DNA of 64,000 bases from Methanospirillum lacunae (GCF_003173355.1 NZ_QGMY01000002.1:62001-126000); one strand, 5' to 3'. Shown: positions 45,509 to 55,531, counted from the stretch's first letter. Numbers and translations: made by a program. Notes: a model not told the origin generated them from the sequence alone.

Positions 45509-47293
45509 TCATGCAAACAGGTAATTATCTGTATCAATTTTTTCTGGTACTGTCTTCCCGGTCCATCTGATTATTGCATTTCTCGCCCTGATAAGTTCCG
45601 CAATACTCCATGCCTGGCAGATTGTTCCGGCCGGCTCGTGTGGAGCATCTCCATTAAACATTTCAGGAATCATTCCCGCTCCGTCGGTCAGGAAATATTC
45701 CCATAACGGGGTAATCATTGACTGAACTTTTTCATGGTCTGTTCCGTATTGAATAAGTGCGTCAATGTATAGACCGGTCTGCCATGGCCAGACCATCCCG
45801 TTATGATACGAGATATCACCTGCATACCTGCCATGGTATCCTGCTGAAGAAGGAGATACAGATCTAAGTCCATAAGGTGTAAGAAGTTCTTTTCCTATTA
45901 CTCCCAAGGCACGATGTCCGTCATCAAACGGGATTAACCCAAATGCAAGTGCAATAATCTGGTTTGATCTGATTGTAGGGTCATCAGGCATAAGCCTGTC
46001 ATACAAACAACCGGTATCAGGGTTCCAGAAATGTTGAAACTCTTTGTGGGCATCCTGTGAACTCACGGGGGTTGAGAATTTCAGGTACTCCATGAGTTCA
46101 AGGGCAAGAATCCAGAGGGCATTGATCTCGACCGGCATTCCGTCTCGTGGAGTGGCGGGAGTATCCATCCAGGTGGATCCTCCAGTGACTTTTATCAGGT
46201 TCCCTTCCAGCAAAGCCACCCCGCTTTGGGTGTACTCGCTGAGGAGTTCTTCGAGTTCATGCCTGATGGTTGCAACAAAGGGGGAGCCGGGAAGTTTTTG
46301 TATATAGTGAAAAAGAGCCCAGAAGAACCAGAGTGTTGCATCTGAAGAAGTATATGAATCAGGATAACGATTCAATATCAGACCGCTTTTTTGATGTGCA
46401 AGATGCCATCTGAATATATCTTCTGCTTCCCTATACCGGCCGGTCTCAAGCAATAGTCCTGGGAGACTGATAAAAGTGTCACGACCCCAGGTCTCGGTAA
46501 ACCAGTGGTAACCGGCAAGGATCTCAGTTCCCTTTATACACAACCGGGATGCATGGTCAATGATATCCTGAAATATATGTGGCTCTGATTCATGGTTCAG
46601 TTCTGGTCCGGCACCAGGAGGAGCAAACCGAATCTCAACCGTTCCGTTTGTGACAATCCCGGAAAAGTATCCTGGTGAGACAAGGTTTTCAACTGAATCA
46701 TAACCCCGCTCTTCTTCACGAGGATACCTGGCATTCAGATACTTCTGTTTCTCTTCCGTGAACCTGAGATCAGACCTTACTGTACATCCGTTTAATATTC
46801 GCGTTCCCTCAATAATTTCGGCATTAAGGTCCGGGTTTCCTGAAAGATCTTCCACAGCCCGGCTGGTCATAAGAGGCCTGATCATTAGTGATGCGGTCCC
46901 GGTTATTTCATACCTGATCGTAAGGACTCTATCCAGGATGAAGGATCTGCGAATCCTGACTCCCGGAATTGCAAACTCCTGGATTACAGGGTATAATGAT
47001 GCACCAAGTGTCCAGGGGAGTCCTCCTTCAACAAAGGTATCGCCCCAGTATCCTGGTGAGAGCCTGATCCCATTTGCTTCGTCATGAAGTGAACTGACCA
47101 GTATCATTCCTTTTTGTACTAGGAGCCCATGATATCGCCTTGTATTTCCAGCAAATGATGAAGAACAATATACCTCGCCATCTGTCATCAGGAACTCACG
47201 AATCCCTGAAATTTCAGGAATTCTCAGTTCACGCCCATACCTGATATTGGTTGGAACATTCTTCAGATTTTGATCAGGATTCAGTAATATCAC
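45509..47293 (-). CDS. Glycogen debranching enzyme (amylo-alpha-1,6-glucosidase, GH133)
   Basis: 594 residues. The N-terminal region has VYCSSSFAGNTRRYHGLLVQ, and the catalytic half has HWFTETWGRDTFISLPGLLL (the active-site D is in the TWGRDTF stretch) and DGMPVEINALWILALELM. It hydrolyses the alpha-1,6 branches of glycogen. It lies in an alpha-glucan set with the GT4 and GH57 genes, all on the minus strand. Confidence 0.93.
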   Translation of the reverse strand: MILLNPDQNLKNVPTNIRYGRELRIPEISGIREFLMTDGEVYCSSSFAGNTRRYHGLLVQKGMILVSSLHDEANGIRLSPGYWGDTFVEGGLPWTLGASLYPVIQEFAIPGVRIRRSFILDRVLTIRYEITGTASLMIRPLMTSRAVEDLSGNPDLNAEIIEGTRILNGCTVRSDLRFTEEKQKYLNARYPREEERGYDSVENLVSPGYFSGIVTNGTVEIRFAPPGAGPELNHESEPHIFQDIIDHASRLCIKGTEILAGYHWFTETWGRDTFISLPGLLLETGRYREAEDIFRWHLAHQKSGLILNRYPDSYTSSDATLWFFWALFHYIQKLPGSPFVATIRHELEELLSEYTQSGVALLEGNLIKVTGGSTWMDTPATPRDGMPVEINALWILALELMEYLKFSTPVSSQDAHKEFQHFWNPDTGCLYDRLMPDDPTIRSNQIIALAFGLIPFDDGHRALGVIGKELLTPYGLRSVSPSSAGYHGRYAGDISYHNGMVWPWQTGLYIDALIQYGTDHEKVQSMITPLWEYFLTDGAGMIPEMFNGDAPHEPAGTICQAWSIAELIRARNAIIRWTGKTVPEKIDTDNYLFA

Positions 47294-47401
47294 CCGGTAA
47301 CTGCAAGCATGATGCTGGTATAGTATTGGATCTTTAAGTACATTGTTTATATGTTAAAGGTGGTTATGGGAAATCAGGCTTGGATCAGGCCATCTCTGCA
47401 A

Positions 47402-48535
47402 TCATGTCTCATTATAGACGTTCATGATCTGCTCAGCGATCGAGTCCCAGAAGAATCGCCTGTCTACCTGGTTATATCCTCCCCTTCCGAGTCTTGTTCG
47501 CTCATTCTGGTTCTCCAGGTAGTGATTCACTCCCCATGCAATTCCATCTGCAGTTGGATCTACAACAAGCCCGGTGACTTCATGTTCAACGTTTTCTGCC
47601 AGTCCGCCGACCCTGGTTACCACAACCGGTCTGTTTGCGCTCCAGGCTTCCAGGAGAACAATCCCAAATGGTTCATTCCTGCTTGGAATTACAACAATAT
47701 CGCTTGCATGCAAAAGCCTGACGTACTCTGAATCGGTGATAAACCCGGGAAACTGCACAGGCATTCCCTGTGTCCTGTTTATCAGCCAGTCTTTCATTCC
47801 GCCGCTTCCGGCGAGAATGAATTGTGCATTCCAGAAGCGGTTTAAGATCATGGGAATCGCATCAACAAGAATATCTGGTCCCTTCTGGTATACCATTCTG
47901 CCAACAAAGAGGACAAGAGGAGCAAGATAATGGATTCCATATGTCTTTTTTATGGCTCCCTGATCGATACTTACGTCAAACTGCTCTTTTACTACTCCGT
48001 TTGGAATTACCCTTATATTTCCAGGATCTACTTTGTAGAGATCGATCACTTCCTGTTTGAGCTGACCCGAAACCGCAACACAACGTTTTGCTATCTGCCC
48101 GGCGTACCACTCTTTTCCACAGATCTCATGGTACTCCCACCAGTCTCCATGTACTCCCCCGTTTCTTCCAAACTCGGTTGAATGGTATGTGAAAATAGTC
48201 CTGCGATGGCTGAGAAGATGCATTGCTTCGACAACGTGCCAGTCATGAAAATGCAGGATATCAAATGGTTTTTCATCGTACTGATTGAACCGGTTTACAA
48301 GTCCATGCGAGAGATCAGAGCAGTACTCCACAACATTGGATCCATATGGTCTCCACACATGGTAGAAGACACCACTCATCTCAAAGTCCTGATCCCCCCT
48401 GGTGAAGAAATGCACCTCATGTTTTTTTGCCAGTGATTGTGCCAGATAAGTTGCAGCATTGGATAAACCTCCGACCCGATCAGAGTACAAACTCTCCCAG
48501 CAGAATATTGCAATTTTTAACCGTGTTTCACTCAC
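47402..48535 (-). CDS. GT4 family glycosyltransferase, glycogen synthase-like
   Basis: 377 residues with the GT-B fold. N-terminal part: FCWESLYSDRVGGLSNAATY. The C-terminal nucleotide-sugar site has RVIPNGVVKEQF, VGRMVYQKGPDILVDA and the E-x7-E motif in RNEPFGIVLLEAWSANRPVV. The context with debranching and GH57 enzymes suggests it extends alpha-1,4-glucan chains from NDP-glucose. Surface polysaccharide synthesis is the other option. Confidence 0.85.
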   Translation of the reverse strand: MSETRLKIAIFCWESLYSDRVGGLSNAATYLAQSLAKKHEVHFFTRGDQDFEMSGVFYHVWRPYGSNVVEYCSDLSHGLVNRFNQYDEKPFDILHFHDWHVVEAMHLLSHRRTIFTYHSTEFGRNGGVHGDWWEYHEICGKEWYAGQIAKRCVAVSGQLKQEVIDLYKVDPGNIRVIPNGVVKEQFDVSIDQGAIKKTYGIHYLAPLVLFVGRMVYQKGPDILVDAIPMILNRFWNAQFILAGSGGMKDWLINRTQGMPVQFPGFITDSEYVRLLHASDIVVIPSRNEPFGIVLLEAWSANRPVVVTRVGGLAENVEHEVTGLVVDPTADGIAWGVNHYLENQNERTRLGRGGYNQVDRRFFWDSIAEQIMNVYNET

Positions 48536-48820
48536 TACTCTACACTTCCTGAGTTATTTTTTGTTCAGCGTAATTTTTCTGAAATGGTGTTCCTCTCCTC
48601 GTATGGAGGATTGAGTGCCGTCAATTGTAATCTATGGTATTATTTTTTGACTTATGATAAAATCCTGATACCTATACAGAGGATTGATGATGATCCGTTA
48701 TATATCTCACCGCTTATGCTATGATGCAACAGAGGGATATCCCAAAAAAAATGAAGAAAAAAGTATGAATTTCAGGGTATTGAACCCGGAGAATTATGTT
48801 CTAAAAAATATTATGCGTTT
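48536..48820. other. Intergenic, nothing identified
   Basis: About 285 AT-rich bases between the GT4 and GH57 genes. No gene, hairpin or RNA was recognised. Confidence 0.3.
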
Positions 48821-50266
48821 TCAGGCTCTCCACAATTCATCGCATCTGTTCTCTGCAGCCTGAATCAGATCCTGTCGTGTTCGGGCCTGCTCAAGAGAAG
48901 ATGCCAGAGGTTCATCCTTGACAACATCTCTGACCCAGGCTGTAAAGTCCCCGTTCTGACGATGGAATTCTATAGAATCTGCAGGGACGATGGAGAGCAT
49001 ATCAGCAAACTGGTCGAGATCAAATGCAACATGCCCGGTGAATCCTACCGGACTAGAGAAGTAGAAGGCGTCATCGATATTGATTGATCTGAGTGGATAC
49101 ATCTTTTCTTTTGTAGAGTCATTGAGAATACATTGTTCCTCGTAATCTGCAACAACATCCATGTAGGTGATGAATGCCTGGTGTTCTGGCTGGTGGCTGA
49201 AATATGAATGAACCTCACCACAGGATCCATTTTTGCATGACATGTAATAGAAATGATCACTGATCTGTAAACACCGCCAGAGCCGTTCATCACATGTAAA
49301 GCGTTGTGCCCTCTGTATTGCCCTGACTGCGTTCTTCTGCTTCCTGTTCTCTATCCAGGCTGTTGCGTCTTTCTCTGCATCTGCCCATGAGACCGGAACA
49401 GGTACAGAGAATTCATCCCGTACTGGGTATTTGAGAATATCAGACGGGTTGATCATCTCTACCCCTGATCTTCTGAGTTCAGGGCCCAGGTGCCTGAAAA
49501 ACTCTAGAATTCCCGTGTCTGCCCAATAGTGCTCGCCCAGAGTTTCATAATCAATAAACACCGGGATAAAGTCCCCCGGTGTCTGTGATACCCAGTTTGC
49601 ATATTTGTCTGCAGTTAGTGGCCATGCTTCCCAGTCCCTGCATGTGAATCTGAATGCGATGTCATCGGAGAGTTTGAAATTTCTCATGATGAGTGGCAAT
49701 CCCTGGCACTGGTACAGGTAATTCGGACTTCTCCATTTCAGAATATGGTCGACTCCTTCTGTAAAGCAGGCTGAGAAACCCATCTCCCTGATATTCTGTG
49801 CAATCCGGTTATCAAGAATAAATTCGGTATTCTCAAAGATCTTTGGGGTTACCCCGAAGACATCCTTGAGAAGCTGCCGGTGCATGGAAACCTGGTGTCT
49901 AAATTCATCCATCTCCCAGAACAGGCTTGAAATGCTGTGATAGTAGGTTTGGCAAATCATCTCCACCCGTGGGTGGTGTGCAGCCTGAACAAACAGGTCC
50001 AGAACATCAGGTGCCCATCTCTCAAGTTGTTCGACCAGAACTCCTGATATTGAGAATGCACATGCAAATCCATCATCCAGTTGATCAAGGATGATTGAAG
50101 TAGCAGGACCATAACATTTATCGCAAACCCTCAATAGGATCTCCTTGTTGGCAGGATCAAAATACCGTTTGATGTGATCCTCCTTATCGGATTCTTGTCT
50201 ATATGTAAATTTTTTATTCAGACGGTAAGGCTGATGTACCTCAAAGCCGAGACAGAATTGTTTCAT
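48821..50266 (-). CDS. Glycoside hydrolase family 57 (alpha-amylase-like)
   Basis: 481 residues. The opening MKQFCLGFEVHQPYRLNKKF is the GH57 H-Q-P motif. The later VTPKIFENTEFILDN holds the catalytic Glu region, and DFIPVFIDYETLGEHYWADT supplies the catalytic Asp region. This is the third gene of the alpha-glucan set. It may be an amylase or 4-alpha-glucanotransferase; the context does not decide. Confidence 0.92.
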   Translation of the reverse strand: MKQFCLGFEVHQPYRLNKKFTYRQESDKEDHIKRYFDPANKEILLRVCDKCYGPATSIILDQLDDGFACAFSISGVLVEQLERWAPDVLDLFVQAAHHPRVEMICQTYYHSISSLFWEMDEFRHQVSMHRQLLKDVFGVTPKIFENTEFILDNRIAQNIREMGFSACFTEGVDHILKWRSPNYLYQCQGLPLIMRNFKLSDDIAFRFTCRDWEAWPLTADKYANWVSQTPGDFIPVFIDYETLGEHYWADTGILEFFRHLGPELRRSGVEMINPSDILKYPVRDEFSVPVPVSWADAEKDATAWIENRKQKNAVRAIQRAQRFTCDERLWRCLQISDHFYYMSCKNGSCGEVHSYFSHQPEHQAFITYMDVVADYEEQCILNDSTKEKMYPLRSINIDDAFYFSSPVGFTGHVAFDLDQFADMLSIVPADSIEFHRQNGDFTAWVRDVVKDEPLASSLEQARTRQDLIQAAENRCDELWRA

Positions 50267-50481
50267 CCTGTCCCTCTTTGGCAGGGTAAAGTACTGTTAT
50301 TATATAGTTGCACAATAAATGGAATTTTCAGACTGAAAAGAAATTGGAGCATACTATTGATACTGTTTCATTTGCATATTTATAGATGCCGCCTGATGAA
50401 TCCTATTCTCTATGATAACAATCGTGAATGGTTGAAAAGGAATCAGAAATCTTTTATTATGAAAAGAGTTGATGATATCTG

Positions 50482-50901
50482 ATGGAATTTGGGGTATATC
50501 AGTTCCTGGCAGATCCGGTCCTGATTGCCTTTCTTATTTTGACTGCATTTTCTGTAATCTGGAAATTTTTCAAGGTATGGATCGCTTCAATTATTACCTG
50601 TTCATTAGCGGGAGCTTTGATCGTAGTTATCCTGATCACAGCTAGTCAGGTTGCAGGCGCTGATGACCTTATCAGATATCTTATCACTTCCCATTACCGG
50701 TTTATGGGGTCTTTAACCCTCAGTTTTCGCGATATCCTTTTGATGCTCCTTCTTATCATCTCATTCCAGCTCGCCTTAGCAGGTCATACACTGGAGATTG
50801 AAAAGAAATTAAATGAGCATCTGTTCTGGATTCCCTCCAGGGGCACCCATCATTATGAGATGGAACATACTCTTGAGTGTGAGAAAAAAGCGAATAAATA
50901 A
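50482..50901 (+). CDS. Hypothetical membrane protein
   Basis: 139 residues with three likely membrane segments (FLADPVLIAFLILTAFSVIW, SIITCSLAGALIVVILITAS, ILLMLLLIISFQLALAG) and a charged cytoplasmic tail. No family was recognised. Its 3' end is 8 bases from the end of the convergent deaminase gene. Confidence 0.5.
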   Translation: MEFGVYQFLADPVLIAFLILTAFSVIWKFFKVWIASIITCSLAGALIVVILITASQVAGADDLIRYLITSHYRFMGSLTLSFRDILLMLLLIISFQLALAGHTLEIEKKLNEHLFWIPSRGTHHYEMEHTLECEKKANK

Positions 50902-50909
50902 TTGCCAGG

Positions 50910-51332
50910 TCACAGAGTTCCAATATCTTCGTTCCAAAGGTCAGGATTATCCAAAATAAACCTCTTCATCATTGAAATACATCTCAGGTTATTCAGATTG
51001 GTGACCCTGATCCCATGAGATCTCATAAAAACCTCTGCACCCTCAAATGTCTGCGATTCACCAACTATTACTGTTGGTATCTGAAACTGAACGACAGCTC
51101 CTGCACAAAGGAAACATGGCATCAGGGTTGAATAGAGTATACAGTCTTTGTATGATCCGATTCTTCCCGTATTGCGAAGGCAGTCAATCTCGGCATGGAT
51201 CATGGGATCATCGTTCTGTACCCTCCGGTTATGTCCCCTACCAATAATAGTACCGTTTTTTACCAGGACTGCTCCTATTGGAATTCCTCCTTCAGACAAC
51301 CCTTTTTCAGCCTCGCAGATTGCCTCTTCCAT
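50910..51332 (-). CDS. Cytosine deaminase-like enzyme (Fcy1 type)
   Basis: 140 residues. The zinc motifs are MIHAEIDCLRNTGRIGSYKD and STLMPCFLCAGAVVQFQIP, and the end DNPDLWNEDIGTL is close to yeast-type cytosine deaminase. It converts cytosine to uracil. Zinc ligands and the proton-shuttling Glu are intact. The frame stays open upstream of the ATG and runs into the broken cupin gene, so in the ancestor this may have been the second half of a fused protein. Confidence 0.85.
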   Translation of the reverse strand: MEEAICEAEKGLSEGGIPIGAVLVKNGTIIGRGHNRRVQNDDPMIHAEIDCLRNTGRIGSYKDCILYSTLMPCFLCAGAVVQFQIPTVIVGESQTFEGAEVFMRSHGIRVTNLNNLRCISMMKRFILDNPDLWNEDIGTL

Positions 51333-51764
51333 AAAGGAATCATGATTCTCACTGGCTTGTTCTGGTGATCCAAGAATTTCATCTTCAGCTGTCCAGGCAG
51401 GATCTACGATTGCAAGAAATGTAAGTTCATCATCCCCGGTATTTTTATAAACTGAACTGATCCGGGAGGTATGTACACGAGTTGTCCTGCTGATACCAGT
51501 TTTTCTTCTGCCCCGATATGCATCAAGCCAGTTCCCTGCAGAATGTAATATACCTCTGACGATCTGAGCAGAGTATGGGGGAGGGTTTCCTGCCCTGAAG
51601 CAATCCTGGCATGAGCAACGCTATACGCTATATCTGGATGAGATCCGGTCACCAAAATCCTTGGGATGAAATAACTCGCCAAGCAGTGATTTGTCCATCA
51701 CTTCCTTATATGGGATTTGACTGATGTTGGTGATGAGCATACCTTCGGTATTAGGTGTCGACAT
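51333..51764 (-). pseudogene. Cupin domain gene disrupted by two frameshifts, reading into the deaminase
   Basis: Three frames together give one clean cupin. The first begins at the ATG at 51764 (or 51740, MLITNISQIPYKEVMDKSL) and reaches LGELFHPK. An extra base at about 51659-51660 moves to ILVTGSHPDIAYSVAHARIA, then SEVYYILQGTGLMHIG and IPPGSVQFIK. A missing base in the five-T run at 51442-51446 (+ strand) then moves to NTGDDELTFLAIVDPAW, which reads with no stop into the deaminase. Either the gene is decaying or the sequence has errors here. Confidence 0.7.
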
Positions 51765-51889
51765 GTTATACATACATGCTGACAGTCTGTAAGCAGGACA
51801 GGGTAGTAGCCAATATGGCTTGACTATACGACTCTATACCAATAACCGGTATCCTCATCTATTATCCGGGCAGAATAGTCTGAAAGACT

Positions 51890-52150
51890 ATGATCGACAC
51901 TATCATCCTGATTCTGCTGGGACTCATTATTCTTGTTATTCTGTGGAAACTCGTAAAGAATGTGATGAACCTTGTGATTAATTCCATCATGGGACTTATC
52001 ATTCTGATTGCTGTCAATTTTCTCCATCTGTTTGGCCTTTTGGGGAAGACCGACATTCCGATCAACATTATATCTGTAATTGTCTGTGCCCTTGCAGGAA
52101 TCCCAGGGGCAATTTTGTTGATCCTTCTTCATCTTGTCGGGCTTTATTAA
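51890..52150 (+). CDS. BofA-like integral membrane protein
   Basis: 86 residues, almost entirely hydrophobic: IILILLGLIILVILWKLVKN, then NSIMGLIILIAVNFLHLFG and ISVIVCALAGIPGAILLILL. The segment TDIPINIISVIVCALAGIPG matches the conserved part of the BofA (pro-sigmaK processing inhibitor) family, found widely in methanogens, where sporulation is absent. Its role in archaea is unknown. Confidence 0.75.
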   Translation: MIDTIILILLGLIILVILWKLVKNVMNLVINSIMGLIILIAVNFLHLFGLLGKTDIPINIISVIVCALAGIPGAILLILLHLVGLY

Positions 52151-52222
52151 CCCATTTTTTCAAAAAAAGTTTTGTATTACCTGTCGTCCATGATGTACTG
52201 CACGAGGTAACAACGGATTTAA

Positions 52223-53863
52223 TTATTCGATCTTATTTTCCGGAGTCATATTCTCTGTACCTTGATTACCAGCACTATTTTCAGGCCCGGTTATGATAAG
52301 TGCAAGAATTCCTGAATCAGCAGGACCGAAGAAGTCTGAACCACTATATACTCCTCTGTAATAATGGAATCCCGTCTTTTTCGGAACATCCACCATTGCT
52401 ACAGTTCCATCACTTCGTGTTGTGAGGTTTCCATTGCCGTTCATGAACCAGGTAAATCCATCTTCTGAGAAGTACATCTGTACCGGCTCCTCTGCCAGGG
52501 GATTACCGTCAGGATCAGACAGAGTAAATGTGATCAGGGCTTTTTCATTAACCTGCACTTCTGAAGGTTCACTCTTAACCGTGAGTACTGCAGGCAGGAT
52601 TGATGAATTGGTTTCTGTCTGACCCCTGACAACCAGAGGAAGAACATGGGAAAATAATGGTTTGCCAGTCTGTTCTTTCTTGGAAACAACTGCAAGATAT
52701 GAGATTCCTGTGAGGTTTGGACCACTTACATTGAATGCATAATATCCGTCATCATTCGTGATTGCTTCAGAGGTGTTTCTGAATCTATCCCAGATCCTGT
52801 CAGCAAAATTGTACCAGTACAGGTTGAGACGACCTGAAGCGATTCCGTTTCCTTCCCCGTCCGAGAACCAACCAGAAATCGTGATATTTTCATCAGGTTT
52901 GAGGATTGCGGCATTCAGTCCGGCATCAATACTTCTGACACCTGTTCTGTCACGAGCCATAGGCGTGAAATCCTGCGTTTTCTCAAACTGCAATGTCACA
53001 ATATTACTGGTGAGATCCTTTCCAAGATCATCTGTGGAGAGTGCCCTGAATGAGAGTGGCCCGGGGCCTGTAAGATAATATGAAGATGTAAATGAACCAT
53101 CTGCCTCGGTTGTGATTGTATCACCAATCTTAGTGTATTGACCATCCTCTCCTCTCTTCTGGATGTTCACTGGCAGATACGGAAGGGGAGTCTGGTTTTC
53201 CCCGGTTATTGATCCTGAAAATGTGACATTTTCCCCGGAGATGTATGATTCTGGGCTATAAAGGATACATTCAGATCCCTCTGATATTTGTTTGATATCA
53301 CTCTCATTCTGAGTATCATCAGATTCTGGTATCTCATCTTCAGGTTCTGTTATGGGTTGTTCCGGCTCTTCCTGAACCGTGAGGTTTGTGAATTTTTGTT
53401 CAGTTGAATTTGCTACAGTCGTTATTTCTATCTCGTAACTTTTTGTCAGATTCTGACCTTTTAAATCTGAACCTTCAAACCAGGCCTGGTATCTGACGAT
53501 TCCTGAACTGTTCACATGATCTGTTAATGAAAAATCACCGTTATCATCTGTTGTAAGATTTGCAACCGGAGCAGGGCTGGTGTCATTACCACGTGCCATA
53601 ATGATGGGTGCATTTTTTATCGGGCCAAACATTGTGGTAATTTTACCTGAAATGTTCACCTCACTTCCCTGTGGGAGATAATACTGGTCAGGTCTTATAT
53701 CAAGAGTAATCTGTAGCCCTGTAAGCATGGTGTTATTATCAGGAATTGCAAGTATCGATTGCCATTCTTCTGTTGTGTGTTCTTTCAGTGAGATTGCCGA
53801 AACAGTTCCTGAAACTAGAATCAACATTATCAAAAACAGGAGATGAAAGGATTTGATCTGCAT
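52223..53863 (-). CDS. Secreted multi-domain Ig-like protein
   Basis: About 546 residues from the ATG at 53863 (MQIKSFHLLFLIMLILVSGT, a signal peptide). Repeated beta-domains of Ig-like type follow (EVNISGKITTMFGPIKNAPI, ENVTFSGSITGENQTPLPYL, NITISGWFSDGEGNGIASGR, QVNEKALITFTLSDPDGNPL). Many N-x-T/S sequons suggest a glycosylated surface protein. The ORF is open to 53962 but would then overlap the upstream gene. It is co-transcribed with the TPR gene 16 bases upstream. Confidence 0.75.
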   Translation of the reverse strand: MQIKSFHLLFLIMLILVSGTVSAISLKEHTTEEWQSILAIPDNNTMLTGLQITLDIRPDQYYLPQGSEVNISGKITTMFGPIKNAPIIMARGNDTSPAPVANLTTDDNGDFSLTDHVNSSGIVRYQAWFEGSDLKGQNLTKSYEIEITTVANSTEQKFTNLTVQEEPEQPITEPEDEIPESDDTQNESDIKQISEGSECILYSPESYISGENVTFSGSITGENQTPLPYLPVNIQKRGEDGQYTKIGDTITTEADGSFTSSYYLTGPGPLSFRALSTDDLGKDLTSNIVTLQFEKTQDFTPMARDRTGVRSIDAGLNAAILKPDENITISGWFSDGEGNGIASGRLNLYWYNFADRIWDRFRNTSEAITNDDGYYAFNVSGPNLTGISYLAVVSKKEQTGKPLFSHVLPLVVRGQTETNSSILPAVLTVKSEPSEVQVNEKALITFTLSDPDGNPLAEEPVQMYFSEDGFTWFMNGNGNLTTRSDGTVAMVDVPKKTGFHYYRGVYSGSDFFGPADSGILALIITGPENSAGNQGTENMTPENKIE

Positions 53864-53879
53864 GATTAGGTCTCGTTTT

Positions 53880-54707
53880 TTATGGGTTAATTGGCTTCTC
53901 ACCCGGCTGTAGGTACCTGAACTCCTGGTACCGGTCCTCAAGTTCCTGTATAGTCCGGGCAACGAATTCGTCTGATCGCTTCTCCATCTTGACTTTAATT
54001 ATTGCATCTCTGCCTGGATCGATCCTGACTGCCCGTTCATATCCATTAATTCCGGGTGTGTAGAGATCAGTCTGTTTTAGTGATAGGGAAGCGTTTGCAC
54101 CAGCAGTTGGGATGGTAAGAAGTGCAAAGATTACATCTGATCTCTTCTCCCAGTTCTGTGCGTTATTTGGTGTGAGATTTACAAGTGTTGAGTAACGATC
54201 ATATGCCTCTAGATACCGTGCCTTTTCGAGAGCAATATCTGCTATCGCTGAGAGATATAGTGGATTATTTGTCTGAATCTGGAGTATCTGTGAGAATACA
54301 GCATCTGCCTCACTTGTTTTACCAGTCTTCACCAGAAGTCGTGCTTTCTTGATCAGAAGTGAAGGATTAGATGGATCGAGAGAGATGGCCTGATTAAGTA
54401 TTTTTATGGCTCCGGTATTATCCCCAGCAGCGATAAGGGCCTCACTTTTAAGCCGATATAGATCAGCCTGATCAGGGTGCTTTGCTATATAAAAGTCATA
54501 TACAGAAACTGCAGTCATTGGACGTGCGGTCATTACTGAGAATTCTGCAAGTGCAGTTCCAGTATTCTGCAGGAGTTGTTCTGGAATCATATCCTGGTAC
54601 TGTGCTGGAATAACAGTGAATATAGCCTGCAGAAAAGTCGCTGGCATAAGAACAATGAGCACAAGTATTACCAGAAGAATACCAATTGTCAGTCTTCCAA
54701 GATTCAT
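53880..54707 (-). CDS. Membrane-anchored TPR protein
   Basis: 275 residues. An N-terminal anchor (residues 6-27, LTIGILLVILVLIVLMPATF) is followed by several TPR units (ALIAAGDNTGAIKILNQAIS, LLVKTGKTSEADAVFSQILQ, ALEKARYLEAYDRYSTLVNL). AAAGGGGGG precedes the ATG. It probably scaffolds assembly of the co-encoded surface protein. Confidence 0.8.
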   Translation of the reverse strand: MNLGRLTIGILLVILVLIVLMPATFLQAIFTVIPAQYQDMIPEQLLQNTGTALAEFSVMTARPMTAVSVYDFYIAKHPDQADLYRLKSEALIAAGDNTGAIKILNQAISLDPSNPSLLIKKARLLVKTGKTSEADAVFSQILQIQTNNPLYLSAIADIALEKARYLEAYDRYSTLVNLTPNNAQNWEKRSDVIFALLTIPTAGANASLSLKQTDLYTPGINGYERAVRIDPGRDAIIKVKMEKRSDEFVARTIQELEDRYQEFRYLQPGEKPINP

Positions 54708-54778
54708 TCGCTCCCCCCTTTACAGATCACTCGATACACGTTATCGATCATATGATTCCTGATCATTGTCATCCCTTT

Positions 54779-55531
54779 TTATGAACGATGCTCCCTTATC
54801 TCCCCAGCAAGCCGGTAAAAAAGCGATGGATCTCCTGAACGAACGGGTCTGCCCTGGAACCATGTGTCAATAACCCCCGGGGACAAGAGGTGGGCGAGCA
54901 TACGCATCTCCCTCAGACTGTACTGACCGGGAGATGTCGGGCTGTCAATGTAGCAATAGGTATAAAGTGAACCAAAGAGGGGGAGAAGAGGTCGTGCATA
55001 CCTGCAGACCATCCCGGTCACGCTCACAATGAGTGGTTTAGGTGCAGTGTTGGTGAACTGAAGCAGGGTTAGAAGATCTGCGGTGTCTTGTGGCTGTACT
55101 GCAATCTTGGGAATATCACCAAATGACCTGAGTTCCTTGTACAGGGTCATCAGGTTTTCAGGTGATAACATCTCATTACGGTGACAGGAAGCGATGGTTG
55201 TAATCCCCATCTCCTTGAGTCGTGGTGCATGCTCTTTGAATCTGATTTCAACATCAACCATTGTGACAAATGAAAGAAAAGGTGTTATCCTCTCTATCCA
55301 TCCATCAGGATCACCTGCAAAGGCCCCCCCCTCTGCACTTGATCTGAGTGTCAGGATGATTGGTTTTTTAAATGAATTAGTGAGCAGGTCCAGTTGTTTC
55401 TCAATGGGTTCCGTGATGAGATCCAATCTTATTTCTACGGCATCTGCCTCTTTGATCTGTTCAGATTCAAATTGACGTGGACTTGAAAGAGAAACAACGG
55501 TCTGGATAATTGTAGTATTTTCATCTGCCAT
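54779..55531 (-). CDS. aroD: Type I 3-dehydroquinate dehydratase
   Basis: 250 residues. The Schiff-base Lys is in DIPKIAVQPQDTADL and the catalytic His in TTIASCHRNEMLSP. The opening AVEIRLDLITEP and the closing SPTSPGQYSLREM are family hallmarks. It forms 3-dehydroshikimate in the shikimate pathway. Its ATG coincides with the tldE stop, so the two are translationally coupled, although they have no obvious metabolic link. Confidence 0.95.
   Translation of the reverse strand: MADENTTIIQTVVSLSSPRQFESEQIKEADAVEIRLDLITEPIEKQLDLLTNSFKKPIILTLRSSAEGGAFAGDPDGWIERITPFLSFVTMVDVEIRFKEHAPRLKEMGITTIASCHRNEMLSPENLMTLYKELRSFGDIPKIAVQPQDTADLLTLLQFTNTAPKPLIVSVTGMVCRYARPLLPLFGSLYTYCYIDSPTSPGQYSLREMRMLAHLLSPGVIDTWFQGRPVRSGDPSLFYRLAGEIREHRS

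Noticed and set aside
50174-50482. 102-codon plus-strand frame ahead of the hypothetical membrane protein
   Set aside because: Starts inside the antisense of the GH57 gene and has no start signal.
51821-52132. Minus-strand frames over the BofA-like gene
   Set aside because: Polar, Asn/Gln/Asp-rich antisense shadows of a hydrophobic gene.
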